Shown here piece by piece: positions 1-5,519 of a stretch of DNA of 7,742 nucleotides. The DNA comes from Candidatus Omnitrophota bacterium (GTDB lineage: Bacteria > Omnitrophota > Koll11 > JAHIPI01). Position numbers and translations under genes: made by a program. The notes beneath the pieces are model-generated. The model was not told the DNA's origin. It was given only the letters and a program-made list of their open reading frames with translations, and searched no databases. Position 1 is the first letter of the stretch. Each line of letters opens with the position of its first letter. The stretch spans positions 1 through 7,742 of the forward strand of contig JAQUMG010000085.1 in assembly GCA_028718265.1 (NCBI GenBank), in the 5' to 3' direction.

Positions 1-26
1 TGTCTTTCGTATGGATAAGGGTTCAT
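1..26 (-). CDS. 5' end of gene following lemA (cut by left edge)
   Basis: Seen: an ATG at positions 26-24 overlaps the lemA TGA stop (25-23) in an ATGA junction. It opens a frame that reads MNPYPYER and then leaves the window. The 4-nt overlap is the usual sign of translational coupling, and no separate strong ribosome binding site is needed or visible. Known: genes directly after lemA often encode an M48 (HtpX-like) membrane metallopeptidase or a TPM/YgcG-type protein. Eight residues are too few to decide, so the product is left unnamed. An HtpX-like peptidase is a guess from context only. Confidence 0.5.
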
Positions 27-571
27 TTTCCGAATGCCACATCCGGAGCCTTGCGCTCTGTAGCATATTCTATCTCAAAGAAATCCGCCTGATTGAAGTT
101 AAATAGTTTGGCTACTATATTGCCGGGAAACATTCCTGTCATTGTATTATAATTGCGCGCCGTGCCGTTATAATATCTTCTTGCCATCTGGAGCTGGTCT
201 TCTACTTCAACAAGGCTTTGCTGAAGAGCAAGGAAATTCTGATTTGCCTTAAGATCGGGGTAAGCTTCCGCAAGAGCTAAAATCGACTTTAACCCGACGG
301 AGAGTTTATTCTCCAGATTACGCTTCTCCCCGGCATTTGCGGAATCCAGAAGAGTACTGCGTATACTAGTCACTTCCTCCAAAACCTTGCGCTCGTGTCC
401 GGCGTACCCCTTGACCGCCTCCACAATATTAGGTATAAGATCATACCGCCTTTTCAGTTGAACGTCGATGCCGCTCCACGCTTCCTGCATAAGCATCTTG
501 TACTGGATGAGCCGGTTGAACATAACGATAAAAATCACCGCCGGAACTGTAATTATGATAATTATCCACAT
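23..571 (-). CDS. lemA: LemA family membrane-anchored protein
   Basis: This is a full-length LemA family protein of 182 aa, the usual size. Residues 1-18 form an N-terminal membrane anchor (MWIIIIITVPAVIFIVMF). It is followed by the family core: NRLIQYK, then EAWSGIDVQLKRRYDLIPN (about residues 31-49) and VKGYAGHERKVLEEV. Then come long amphipathic helices including LKANQNFLALQQSLVEVEDQL and ARRYYNGTARNYN, ending with FFEIEY near the C-terminus. Known: LemA proteins are helical bundles held at the membrane by the N-terminal segment; their biochemical role is not settled, though they are often coupled to membrane peptidases. A GGGAG sequence lies 7 nt before the ATG. The gene follows the BamE-like gene by 37 nt and overlaps the next gene by ATGA, so it looks like a late gene of the operon starting near 2762. 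Confidence 0.93.
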   Translation of the reverse strand: MWIIIIITVPAVIFIVMFNRLIQYKMLMQEAWSGIDVQLKRRYDLIPNIVEAVKGYAGHERKVLEEVTSIRSTLLDSANAGEKRNLENKLSVGLKSILALAEAYPDLKANQNFLALQQSLVEVEDQLQMARRYYNGTARNYNTMTGMFPGNIVAKLFNFNQADFFEIEYATERKAPDVAFGK

Positions 572-608
572 AGTTCATCTCCCATGTTCTTCTTTTATAT
601 TTTTCCGG

Positions 609-1148
609 TCATTTCTGACAATGAACTACCTTGCCGCCCTTAAGCCATATATACATGGATCCGTAAACCCACTTCTCTTCTGCTCCGTATGCATTCTGCT
701 CCCTCTCTATATGAGAGGGTGCCCCCTTTGCCCGCATTACCTGCATTTCATTCATGCCTGTTTCCACCTTTCCGGCGGCGGAAACTTTATCCAATTCCGT
801 AAGCGGTTCTTCCTTCCAGATCTCTCCGCTTTTTTCGTGAAAATATACATATTTTGCGGGCGCATAATACAGCCATTCTTCTATCTTTTCACCCGTCTCT
901 TCAAATCTCGCATTATATCGCCCTATTACATCCGGACAACCGTACTCTTTTATATATTTCAGTTTGTCTTCGGACATCCTGCCTAAATAATCGACTGCGG
1001 TATTATTCCTGGCTGCTTTTTCAACCTCGGCTATCGCCCGCGGTTTTGTCCATTTTTCTTTTTGGCCGGAGGTCAATTTCATGTACTCGGCGCAGCATAC
1101 CGCCGGGACAAGCAGAATCAAAAGCGATGTTATGACTATTTTCCTCAT
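609..1148 (-). CDS. Exported protein with two BamE/SmpA-like repeats
   Basis: The protein has 179 aa. It has a signal peptide (MRKIVITSLLILLVPAVCCA, likely signal peptidase I cleavage after A20). The two cysteines at 18-19 do not sit in a proper lipobox, so I do not call it a lipoprotein. The C-terminal part (about 130-178) has the pattern of the BamE/SmpA/OmlA fold: GMNEMQVMRAKGAP, then EEKWVYG, then MYIWLKGGKVV. A weaker copy of the same pattern lies at about 61-110: KLKYIKEYGCPD, then EEWLYYAPAKYVYFHEKSGEI. The protein therefore seems to hold two tandem units. Known: such folds occur in periplasmic or outer-membrane accessory proteins. The exact function here is unknown. AGGGA is placed 6 nt before the ATG. 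It lies 25 nt after the CNBD gene and 37 nt before lemA, in the same direction. Confidence 0.75.
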   Translation of the reverse strand: MRKIVITSLLILLVPAVCCAEYMKLTSGQKEKWTKPRAIAEVEKAARNNTAVDYLGRMSEDKLKYIKEYGCPDVIGRYNARFEETGEKIEEWLYYAPAKYVYFHEKSGEIWKEEPLTELDKVSAAGKVETGMNEMQVMRAKGAPSHIEREQNAYGAEEKWVYGSMYIWLKGGKVVHCQK

Positions 1149-1173
1149 TTTATTCCCTGCGCGATTTTATCAA

Positions 1174-1638
1174 TCACGTACGTACGTCATAAATGTTTAT
1201 AAGCTGTTTTCTGGTCTCCTCTAAGCGCTGGGTAAAAACGCCGGCAAGCCTTTTAAGCAGCTCATATCCCAATTCATGATTCTCCTCGCATTTATTTCTC
1301 AGGCATTTTCCATCCAGCGCAATAGCGCGGGTATCCTCCGCCGCCTTTGCGTCAAATCTGTAGCGGTGCGGCGGAATAAGCCACGACCATCCGAGTATTT
1401 CGCCTTCGTTAATAGTCTGTATCGTAATCGAATTATGCTGCGCTGTGTTGATATTGATATCTACCTTGCCTTCGCGCACAAGATAAAATTTATCTGCAGG
1501 CTGCCCTTCCCGAAGAATGGTATCTCCTTTTTTAAACCTGACGTTAGACGCACAGCCCACAATAAATTCAAGGAATTCCCGGTCCAGGCCTTTAAAAAAA
1601 GGATGTTTTTCCAGGATAGGTTTGAGATTTTCTATCAT
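1174..1638 (-). CDS. Stand-alone cyclic nucleotide-binding domain protein
   Basis: This 154-aa protein is a single Crp-like cyclic-nucleotide-binding domain without a DNA-binding domain. Residues about 13-105 form the beta-roll: FFKGLDREFLEFI, then FKKGDTILREGQPADKFYLVREGKVDI (35-61), then INEGEILGWSWLIPPHRYRFDAKAAEDT. The phosphate-binding-cassette region is GEILGWSWL...YRFDAKA. The canonical Crp arginine-serine pair is replaced by F-D, so cAMP binding is not assured. Residues 110-150 are helical (CLRNKCEENHELGYELLKRL...RLEETRKQL). The chain ends where Crp would begin its helix-turn-helix. Known: lone CNBD proteins of this kind occur beside redox enzymes. Here it lies 12 nt after a flavodoxin-ferredoxin gene, which makes a role as regulatory subunit of that redox protein a reasonable inference. 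AGGAGGG lies just before the ATG, so the start is well supported. Confidence 0.87.
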   Translation of the reverse strand: MIENLKPILEKHPFFKGLDREFLEFIVGCASNVRFKKGDTILREGQPADKFYLVREGKVDININTAQHNSITIQTINEGEILGWSWLIPPHRYRFDAKAAEDTRAIALDGKCLRNKCEENHELGYELLKRLAGVFTQRLEETRKQLINIYDVRT

Positions 1639-1650
1639 TCTCCCTCCTTT

Positions 1651-2445
1651 TCAGCGCTGCGGCTGACCTGCCTCTATATCACCCGATTTTACGGCGGGAT
1701 GGTGATATCTCTTGCGGCCGACAGTGTTCTTTTTATATTGAATGGCTTCTACCGGGCACCACTGAAGGCACGCCATGCAATGTTCGCAGTGGTGCTGCCA
1801 CTCGGGCCTGCCGTTATTCATTGTTATATTATTGACGGGGCACACCTTTGCGCAAAGGCCGCAACTGGTGCAGTCATCAGTAACCCAGAAATTCTTGTCG
1901 GACTGAGGAATCTGCGACGACCCGCCCTTGTATAGCAATACATGAAACAGCGTACCAAGCACAATGGCTTTCTCTTCAAATATTCCTGTTTTTTGTGCCC
2001 GTACCGCATCGGCTATTTCCTTAACGCGCTTATTCTCCCCGTCGAACATCGATGTCTGCTGTTCCTGGGGTATGGCGCCGTAAAGAGGCACGTAGTTCCC
2101 CGGCATAAGAACGCCGAATCCGGAGGCAAGTGTTATGCCGCGGTCGGCTAATATTTTTTTTGCCAGCATAAACGGACGTCCGGGAATGCCGCCGAATGTA
2201 ACAACGGCAAAAACATACGCTCCTTTTTTTACTTTAAGCATCTTAAGGAAGCTGGTAATGATAAGCGGAAGGCCGAACATATACGCCGGGAAAACTATCC
2301 CTACTATATCCGATGATACCTCCGCGCCGCTTTTCATGGCTTTCGGTATAGATACAATCTCCGCTCCGCCCAGCTCTTGTGCCAAATCCCGCGCTACTAC
2401 AAGCGAATTCCCCGTAGCGGAAAAATAATATATCATCGTCTTCAT
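1651..2445 (-). CDS. EFR1-type flavodoxin-ferredoxin fusion protein
   Basis: The 264-aa protein joins an N-terminal flavodoxin-like domain (about 1-165) to a C-terminal bacterial-type ferredoxin domain (about 185-240). The FMN phosphate-binding loop is visible as FSATGNS (8-14); VFPAYMFGLP (51-60) and TFGGIPGR (83-90) are the other flavin-contact loops. Two complete [4Fe-4S] motifs follow: C192-x2-C195-x2-C198-x3-C202-P and C220-x2-C223-x2-C226-x3-C230-P. Known: EFR1-family proteins are cytoplasmic electron carriers or oxidoreductases that couple FMN to two 4Fe-4S clusters; partners are mostly unknown. The start is preceded by AAAGGT at a rather long distance. It follows the EF-Tu-like gene by 15 nt and precedes the CNBD gene by 12 nt. 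The two clusters favour an anaerobic or microaerobic host. Confidence 0.93.
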   Translation of the reverse strand: MKTMIYYFSATGNSLVVARDLAQELGGAEIVSIPKAMKSGAEVSSDIVGIVFPAYMFGLPLIITSFLKMLKVKKGAYVFAVVTFGGIPGRPFMLAKKILADRGITLASGFGVLMPGNYVPLYGAIPQEQQTSMFDGENKRVKEIADAVRAQKTGIFEEKAIVLGTLFHVLLYKGGSSQIPQSDKNFWVTDDCTSCGLCAKVCPVNNITMNNGRPEWQHHCEHCMACLQWCPVEAIQYKKNTVGRKRYHHPAVKSGDIEAGQPQR

Positions 2446-2460
2446 GTTTATTTTACCTTT

Positions 2461-2712
2461 TTAAACTTTAAAAACGGAATCGTTCTCGCGGACCTTCTGC
2501 AGGACTTTTATGCCCACGTGGTCCCCTGCTTTTGCTTCATTGACTACCGTTGTTTCAATCCGCATAGAGGATACGGGCTGCGTAAAATCAGCGCTCTTCC
2601 CCTTGACATGAATTGTATCGCCCACTTTTAATACGTCTGAAAGCTCTACAACCCCGACTTCTACTTTTCCGAAATAATGCGTTATCCTGCCGATAAGTTT
2701 TTCTTCTGCCAT
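2461..2712 (-). CDS. EF-Tu domain-2-like small protein
   Basis: The 83-aa protein consists of one beta-barrel domain like domain 2 of translational GTPases (EF-Tu/IF2). Visible signs are IGRITHYFGKVEVGVVEL (7-24), LKVGDTIHVKG (28-38) and the closing VVNEAKAGDHVGIKVLQKV (56-74), where the AGDxVGI turn matches EF-Tu domain 2. There is no GTPase domain, so it is not a truncated elongation factor: it has its own promoter, a strong ribosome binding site (AGGAGGT about 5 nt before the ATG) and a normal stop. Known: such stand-alone proteins are usually annotated as translation elongation factor-like, and a similar module closes U32 peptidase-type proteins; their role is not established. It is the first gene of the operon that runs to the left edge. 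Confidence 0.88.
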   Translation of the reverse strand: MAEEKLIGRITHYFGKVEVGVVELSDVLKVGDTIHVKGKSADFTQPVSSMRIETTVVNEAKAGDHVGIKVLQKVRENDSVFKV

Positions 2713-2768
2713 GTCCCACCTCCTATTTTTTGTTCCTTTTGGCCGGAACGAAGCTTTGGTATGATTTC

Positions 2769-2797
2769 ATTATAACAAATGACAGGCCAAATGACAA
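2769..2797 (-). promoter_or_regulatory. Housekeeping (sigma70-type) promoter of the left operon
   Basis: On the minus strand TTGTCA (2797-2792) is followed after exactly 17 nt by TATAAT (2774-2769). This is 5/6 and 6/6 to the sigma70 consensus with ideal spacing. Transcription should begin near 2762, giving a leader of about 50 nt before the EF-Tu-like ATG at 2712. The leader contains AGGAGGT and a weak GTTCC/GGAAC hairpin, and no riboswitch that I recognise. The -35 box lies in the run-out of the terminator just upstream, so the two elements share bases. Confidence 0.88.
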
Positions 2798-2798
2798 C

Positions 2799-2827
2799 TA
2801 AAAGGGGCAGGAATCCTGCCCCTTTTA
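2799..2827 (-). terminator. Intrinsic terminator after the ARPP-1 gene
   Basis: This is a perfect inverted repeat of 14-bp arms (2799-2812 and 2814-2827) around one central base. It forms a GC-rich stem (GGGGCAG/CTGCCCC) with A/T-rich base pairs at its foot. On the minus strand the stem is followed by TTTTAGTTGTCATTT. It starts 19 nt after the ARPP-1 stop codon. The A4/T4 symmetry could also let it act in the other direction, but no plus-strand gene needs it. Confidence 0.88.
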
Positions 2828-2846
2828 AGAACGTATCAATCCGGCT

Positions 2847-3887
2847 TTATTCGATGGGATCGATGATAGGAACCCTTCCGCCGCGGCCCGGGTTATCTCT
2901 GAATCCGTCGCCTTTCGGAAAAGCTCCGAAGTGAACAACATTATCGCGATAGACAAGGCCGTTGCATATCATCTGCGATACGTATGCCTGAAATTCGGTT
3001 CCGAGATCCAGTCCCGGCTGGCGGGAAAAATCGGCCCTGTAGATTTCACCGAACAACCTGCGCGCATCATTCTGCGTCAATGTATCGCGCGAATATTCCT
3101 CCGCGATGGCCAGCGCAGCGTATGATTTGAGAAGTTTCGGCCAAAGATGAGCGAAAACATCAGGCGCTGAAAATATGTCTACGCCGATTATCCTGCCGTT
3201 TACACCCACTACGACGCCGACGGCGTCTCTGTCCAGCCTCGGTATATTGGATAACTTTTCTACATAAACGTCCATCTTGCTCTTGGCTTCTTTATTATTA
3301 TATACATCCTGCAGGGCTCCGGTGGGTGACTCTACGCATAAATTTTTTGAATATTCGGAAATCCTGTCCCAGACACGCGACTGTTCTCTCTTTTCGTAAA
3401 GCATACCTCGCAATACCGGTTCAGCCTGTGTCTCTTCGCTCGCGAACGTCGAACTTTTAGCCGTCCAGCGGCCGTGTTCGCAGCAATAGACGGGCAGAAT
3501 TATCCCCTTTGACTTCGGCCCTATCAGGGTATCTCTCGCTACCAGCCTGTCCTGCCTGCAACCGGTGAGTATCTCTCCGCATACAAGAAGGATATGATAA
3601 TCAGAATTGTTGCTTATCCTGACCTCCGGAACGCTGCCGCCGTTTAACTCCGTGACTGTCAGATAGCCCCTCGCCACTGCCTCATCCAAGGTAACGCAAT
3701 TTATCCTGTTTTTAACACCCGGCCCATATATAGGAATTATAGTCAGGTTCCTATAATCAAATGGGCTGCCCAGCTCCAGCGTCTTCAAATAATTGGATAT
3801 CTCGTACGTTTCGGCGTACGATGCCTTCTCTCCCAAGCCGGAGAATACAAAGGCCAGACCTATCAACAAGCATATTATCCGTTTCAT
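2847..3887 (-). CDS. Secreted ARPP-1 (DUF6569) family protein
   Basis: The 346-aa protein has a signal peptide (residues 1-25, MKRIICLLIG...KASYA, cleavage before E26) and a domain that I recognise as ARPP-1, formerly DUF6569. Family signatures visible are YLTVTELNGGSVPEVRISN (75-93), GEILTGCRQDR (104-114), LPVYCCEHGRW (131-141) and the distal VGVVVGVNGRIIGVDIF (223-239). Catalytic residues of this family are not known to me; the conserved Q-D-R and C-x-E-H-G-R-W patches are the likely functional sites. The C-terminal tail (from about 325) is rich in G, R and P. AGAGGT lies 6 nt before the ATG. The gene has its own ECF-type promoter and a structured leader, and is closed by a terminator, so it is a single-gene unit in the regulon of the sigma factor upstream. 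The function is unknown; export suggests a periplasmic or cell-surface role. Confidence 0.85.
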   Translation of the reverse strand: MKRIICLLIGLAFVFSGLGEKASYAETYEISNYLKTLELGSPFDYRNLTIIPIYGPGVKNRINCVTLDEAVARGYLTVTELNGGSVPEVRISNNSDYHILLVCGEILTGCRQDRLVARDTLIGPKSKGIILPVYCCEHGRWTAKSSTFASEETQAEPVLRGMLYEKREQSRVWDRISEYSKNLCVESPTGALQDVYNNKEAKSKMDVYVEKLSNIPRLDRDAVGVVVGVNGRIIGVDIFSAPDVFAHLWPKLLKSYAALAIAEEYSRDTLTQNDARRLFGEIYRADFSRQPGLDLGTEFQAYVSQMICNGLVYRDNVVHFGAFPKGDGFRDNPGRGGRVPIIDPIE

Positions 3888-3967
3888 CTCACACCTCTCA
3901 ATTTTCGGTAGAAAATTGATCCCGAGCCGTTTAGGCGAGGGACTACCTTTCTACCATAACTTCTCAT
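3884..3967 (-). CDS. Possible 27-codon upstream ORF in ARPP-1 leader
   Basis: An ATG at 3967 opens a 27-codon frame beginning MRSYGRKVVPRL and ending RKLRGVR. Its TGA (3886-3884) overlaps the ARPP-1 start codon (3887-3885) as ATGA. TAAGGAG (3984-3978), an excellent Shine-Dalgarno sequence, lies 10 nt before its ATG and has no other gene to serve. The product would have eight basic and no acidic residues and no similarity I recognise. It could be a leader peptide that couples translation to the exported protein. Alternatively the frame is chance, since the same bases form strong hairpins. Supported by position and ribosome binding site only. Confidence 0.35.
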   Translation of the reverse strand: MRSYGRKVVPRLNGSGSIFYRKLRGVR

Positions 3968-3985
3968 CCGGTTTATGCTCCTTAC
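3888..3985 (-). promoter_or_regulatory. Structured leader with two competing hairpins
   Basis: This is the transcribed leader between the ECF promoter and the ARPP-1 start. Structure A pairs GGTAGAAA (3955-3948) with TTTCTACC (3914-3907), enclosing an inner stem (GTCCC/GGGAT and GCC/GGC, 3943-3919). Structure B pairs CAATTTTC (3918-3911) with GAAAATTG (3906-3899) around the 4-nt loop TACC, ending directly next to the ARPP-1 Shine-Dalgarno sequence (3898-3893). A and B share bases 3914-3907 and cannot form together. This arrangement fits a translational switch. It matches no riboswitch class I can name. Confidence 0.5.
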
Positions 3986-3991
3986 AGCTAA

Positions 3992-4019
3992 TTAGACAGG
4001 AGGCTGGGTAAAAAGTTCC
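3992..4019 (-). promoter_or_regulatory. ECF sigma-type promoter of the ARPP-1 gene
   Basis: On the minus strand GGAACTT (4019-4013) and TCTAA (3996-3992) are separated by 16 nt (3997-4012). GGAACTT is the classic -35 element of RpoE-like ECF sigma factors. Both elements and the spacer length are identical to those of the promoter before the ECF sigma gene in this window, and both -10 elements are preceded by TG. Transcription should start near 3985. A 12-bp perfect palindrome, TGAAAATTTTCA (4029-4040), lies 9 bp upstream of the -35 element and could be an A/T-rich UP-like element or an operator. Confidence 0.85.
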
Positions 4020-4068
4020 CGGAATCATTGAAAATTTTCAGGAGGTTATTCAGGATATCAGGAGGCTG
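3997..4068 (-). repeat. Three short direct repeats (CAGGAGG / CCTCCTG)
   Basis: CCTCCTG on the minus strand (CAGGAGG on the plus strand) occurs at 3997-4003, 4039-4045 and 4059-4065, and the first and third copies extend to a shared 10-mer, CAGGAGGCTG. A partial copy, CAGGAT, lies at 4051. They lie between the anti-sigma stop and the ARPP-1 promoter; one copy is inside the promoter spacer. On the plus strand they resemble Shine-Dalgarno sequences, but no plus-strand gene follows. The role is unknown and chance is possible. Confidence 0.4.
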
Positions 4069-4076
4069 CCTGGGGA

Positions 4077-4904
4077 TTATTCGGCCGTTACCAGTTTTAT
4101 CTGCACTCTAATCGGGCCCTTGGTTTTCATTTCCTCTTTGGGCTGGCCGCTCTGGGGTTGGGATACTGTGCCTAAAGTACCCAACTTTTTCATAAACAAT
4201 GAGTAATTCGGGGATGGTATCTCCGCGATGATAAACTGCGGAACGGCCGTATCTTTTCGGCGTTCAATAGATATGACTTTTCCTTCTGCAAGTTTTACCA
4301 GGTCTTCTACTTTTAAAAGCGTACCCTTTAAATCCAAAGGTGCTTCCGGCACGGACATTTTTTCCAAAACCATACGATTCCCGGCCTCTTCCTGTTCTTC
4401 ATGAGGAAACGTTTCTGACGCATCATACGCCGTCTCCGGCACCTCGCGTTGTATCAGGAGCACCAGTTCAATAGGCTTGCTTACCGGCTCACTTATTCTG
4501 TCCATCGTCTTTACATAAGCCTTCGCAATTTTGTAATCTCCCGCCTTCCGGGAGGAATATATATTAAGTACGGTAGTAGTAACCACTACAAGAAGAAGCA
4601 GTGCCGCCAAAATACCCGCGGTCTCAAACGACACCTTCGTCCTGACGGGTGTAAAGACTTTCTGCATTATTCTTTCGAATTCAGACGTCCTGTCCAGCCG
4701 GTCGTGGACTTTATCGAGAAAATCGGCGGGCGGCTTTACTTTTTCCATAGAGCCGATCTCTTTCATGCAAGTTTTAAAAAATGCCAGTTCTTCGCGGCAA
4801 TCGCGGCAGGCGGCAATATGCTCTTCGAACAACGTCCTGGTGCCGGGATCCAGCGCACCGTCGATATATTCAGATAAAAGTTCTTTGGCTTTTGAGCATT
4901 TCAT
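4077..4904 (-). CDS. Zinc-finger, membrane-spanning anti-sigma factor
   Basis: The 275-aa protein is the partner of the ECF sigma factor encoded directly upstream; sigma TAA and this ATG abut with no gap (TAAATG). Residues 1-45 form a zf-HC2 anti-sigma domain with C3 and H29-x3-C33-x2-C36, the ZAS-type zinc site. One transmembrane helix lies at about 96-115 (AGILAALLLLVVVTTTVL). Residues after 115 would be extracytoplasmic: an acidic linker (about 150-185) and a compact domain at about 192-274 (LKGTLLKVEDLVKLAEGKVISIERR...FIIAEIP...LFMKKLGTLG). The last domain recalls DUF4349/DUF2275-like sensor segments, but I am not certain. Known: such proteins hold the sigma factor at the membrane until a signal releases it. 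GAGGAG lies about 10 nt before the ATG. Confidence 0.9.
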   Translation of the reverse strand: MKCSKAKELLSEYIDGALDPGTRTLFEEHIAACRDCREELAFFKTCMKEIGSMEKVKPPADFLDKVHDRLDRTSEFERIMQKVFTPVRTKVSFETAGILAALLLLVVVTTTVLNIYSSRKAGDYKIAKAYVKTMDRISEPVSKPIELVLLIQREVPETAYDASETFPHEEQEEAGNRMVLEKMSVPEAPLDLKGTLLKVEDLVKLAEGKVISIERRKDTAVPQFIIAEIPSPNYSLFMKKLGTLGTVSQPQSGQPKEEMKTKGPIRVQIKLVTAE

Positions 4905-5519
4905 TTAAATCGCGCTCCTCAGTTTCTCGGCAAGCGCCTGCCTTGCTCTCGCAAGTCTGGATTTGACCGTGCCGATTTTGTAACCGCTTATTTCGGCCAT
5001 CTCCGCATAAGAGAGGCCTTCGATATCGCGCAAAAGTATTATCATCCTCTGGTCGGGGGGCAGTGACTCTATCGTCTGCTGTATGAGTATTTCTTTCTCT
5101 TTTCTTTCAAGCGCGGCTTTGGGTGACGGCGAATCGTCTTTTATGTCGATAGTATTCGTTTTCCGGCAGTCTTCGTTATCTCTCCCGCCATCGATGGCTA
5201 TCATCTTTTTACTGTGGCGGAATTCCAAGGACGACAATCTGTTTTTGCAGGTATTAACCGTGACCCTGTAAAGCCACGTTGAAAAAGCCGACTCGAACCT
5301 GAAGCCCGCAAGCCCCCGGTAAACTTTTATAAACGTCTCCTGGGCATAGTCATCGGCTTCCTCGTAATTCCCCAGAAAACGGTAACACAGATTGAAGACA
5401 TTGTCCTTATATTTCAATACCAGCTTGTCAAAGGCGCTTTTGTCGCCGTTCCTGAAAGCTTTTATCAGCGCCGAATCTTCCTGATTGCGCGTATTTTGCC
5501 TCTCTGCGCTTTCATTCAT
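4905..5519 (-). CDS. ECF (RpoE-like) RNA polymerase sigma factor
   Basis: The 204-aa protein has the two domains of an extracytoplasmic-function sigma factor and no others. Region 2 lies at about 18-95 (LIKAFRNGDKSAFDKLVLKY, then DDYAQETFIKVYRGL at 56-70, then STWLYRVTVNTCKNRL at 80-95). Region 4 lies at about 145-202 (LPPDQRMIILLRDIEGLSYAEMAE, then the helix-turn-helix GYKIGTVKSRLARARQAL). Region 4.2 recognises the -35 element, here expected to be GGAACTT. The ATG at 5519 directly abuts the -10 element of its own promoter, and no Shine-Dalgarno sequence is visible in front of it. A transcript from that promoter would begin inside the gene's first codons, which leaves the true start open. The gene follows galT by 36 nt and is followed without gap by the anti-sigma gene. 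Confidence 0.93.
   Translation of the reverse strand: MNESAERQNTRNQEDSALIKAFRNGDKSAFDKLVLKYKDNVFNLCYRFLGNYEEADDYAQETFIKVYRGLAGFRFESAFSTWLYRVTVNTCKNRLSSLEFRHSKKMIAIDGGRDNEDCRKTNTIDIKDDSPSPKAALERKEKEILIQQTIESLPPDQRMIILLRDIEGLSYAEMAEISGYKIGTVKSRLARARQALAEKLRSAI

Noticed and set aside
468..986. Open frame of 172 codons on the plus strand with hydrophobic stretches
   Set aside because: It is antisense to lemA and the BamE-like gene. The hydrophobic look comes from reverse-reading of charged and aromatic codons.
609..1148. Lipoprotein signal at the two cysteines (18-19) of the BamE-like protein
   Set aside because: The residues before each Cys (PAV and AVC) do not match a lipobox; ordinary signal peptidase I cleavage after A20 fits better.
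1176..1187. ACGTACGTACGT self-complementary run as a regulatory site
   Set aside because: It lies inside the last codons of the CNBD gene, is short, and has no counterpart elsewhere in the window.
1276..1935. Open frame of 219 codons on the plus strand
   Set aside because: It spans the antisense of the CNBD gene and part of the flavodoxin-ferredoxin gene, and its translation resembles no family.
2461..2712. EF-Tu-like gene as a broken elongation factor pseudogene
   Set aside because: It has its own near-consensus promoter, strong ribosome binding site and stop codon, and stand-alone proteins of this length are a known family.
3888..3985. Known c-di-GMP (GEMM) or fluoride riboswitch in the ARPP-1 leader
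   Set aside because: The GCCTAAAC segment recalled GEMM, but the conserved core (such as ACGCAAAGCC) and the helix arrangement are absent.
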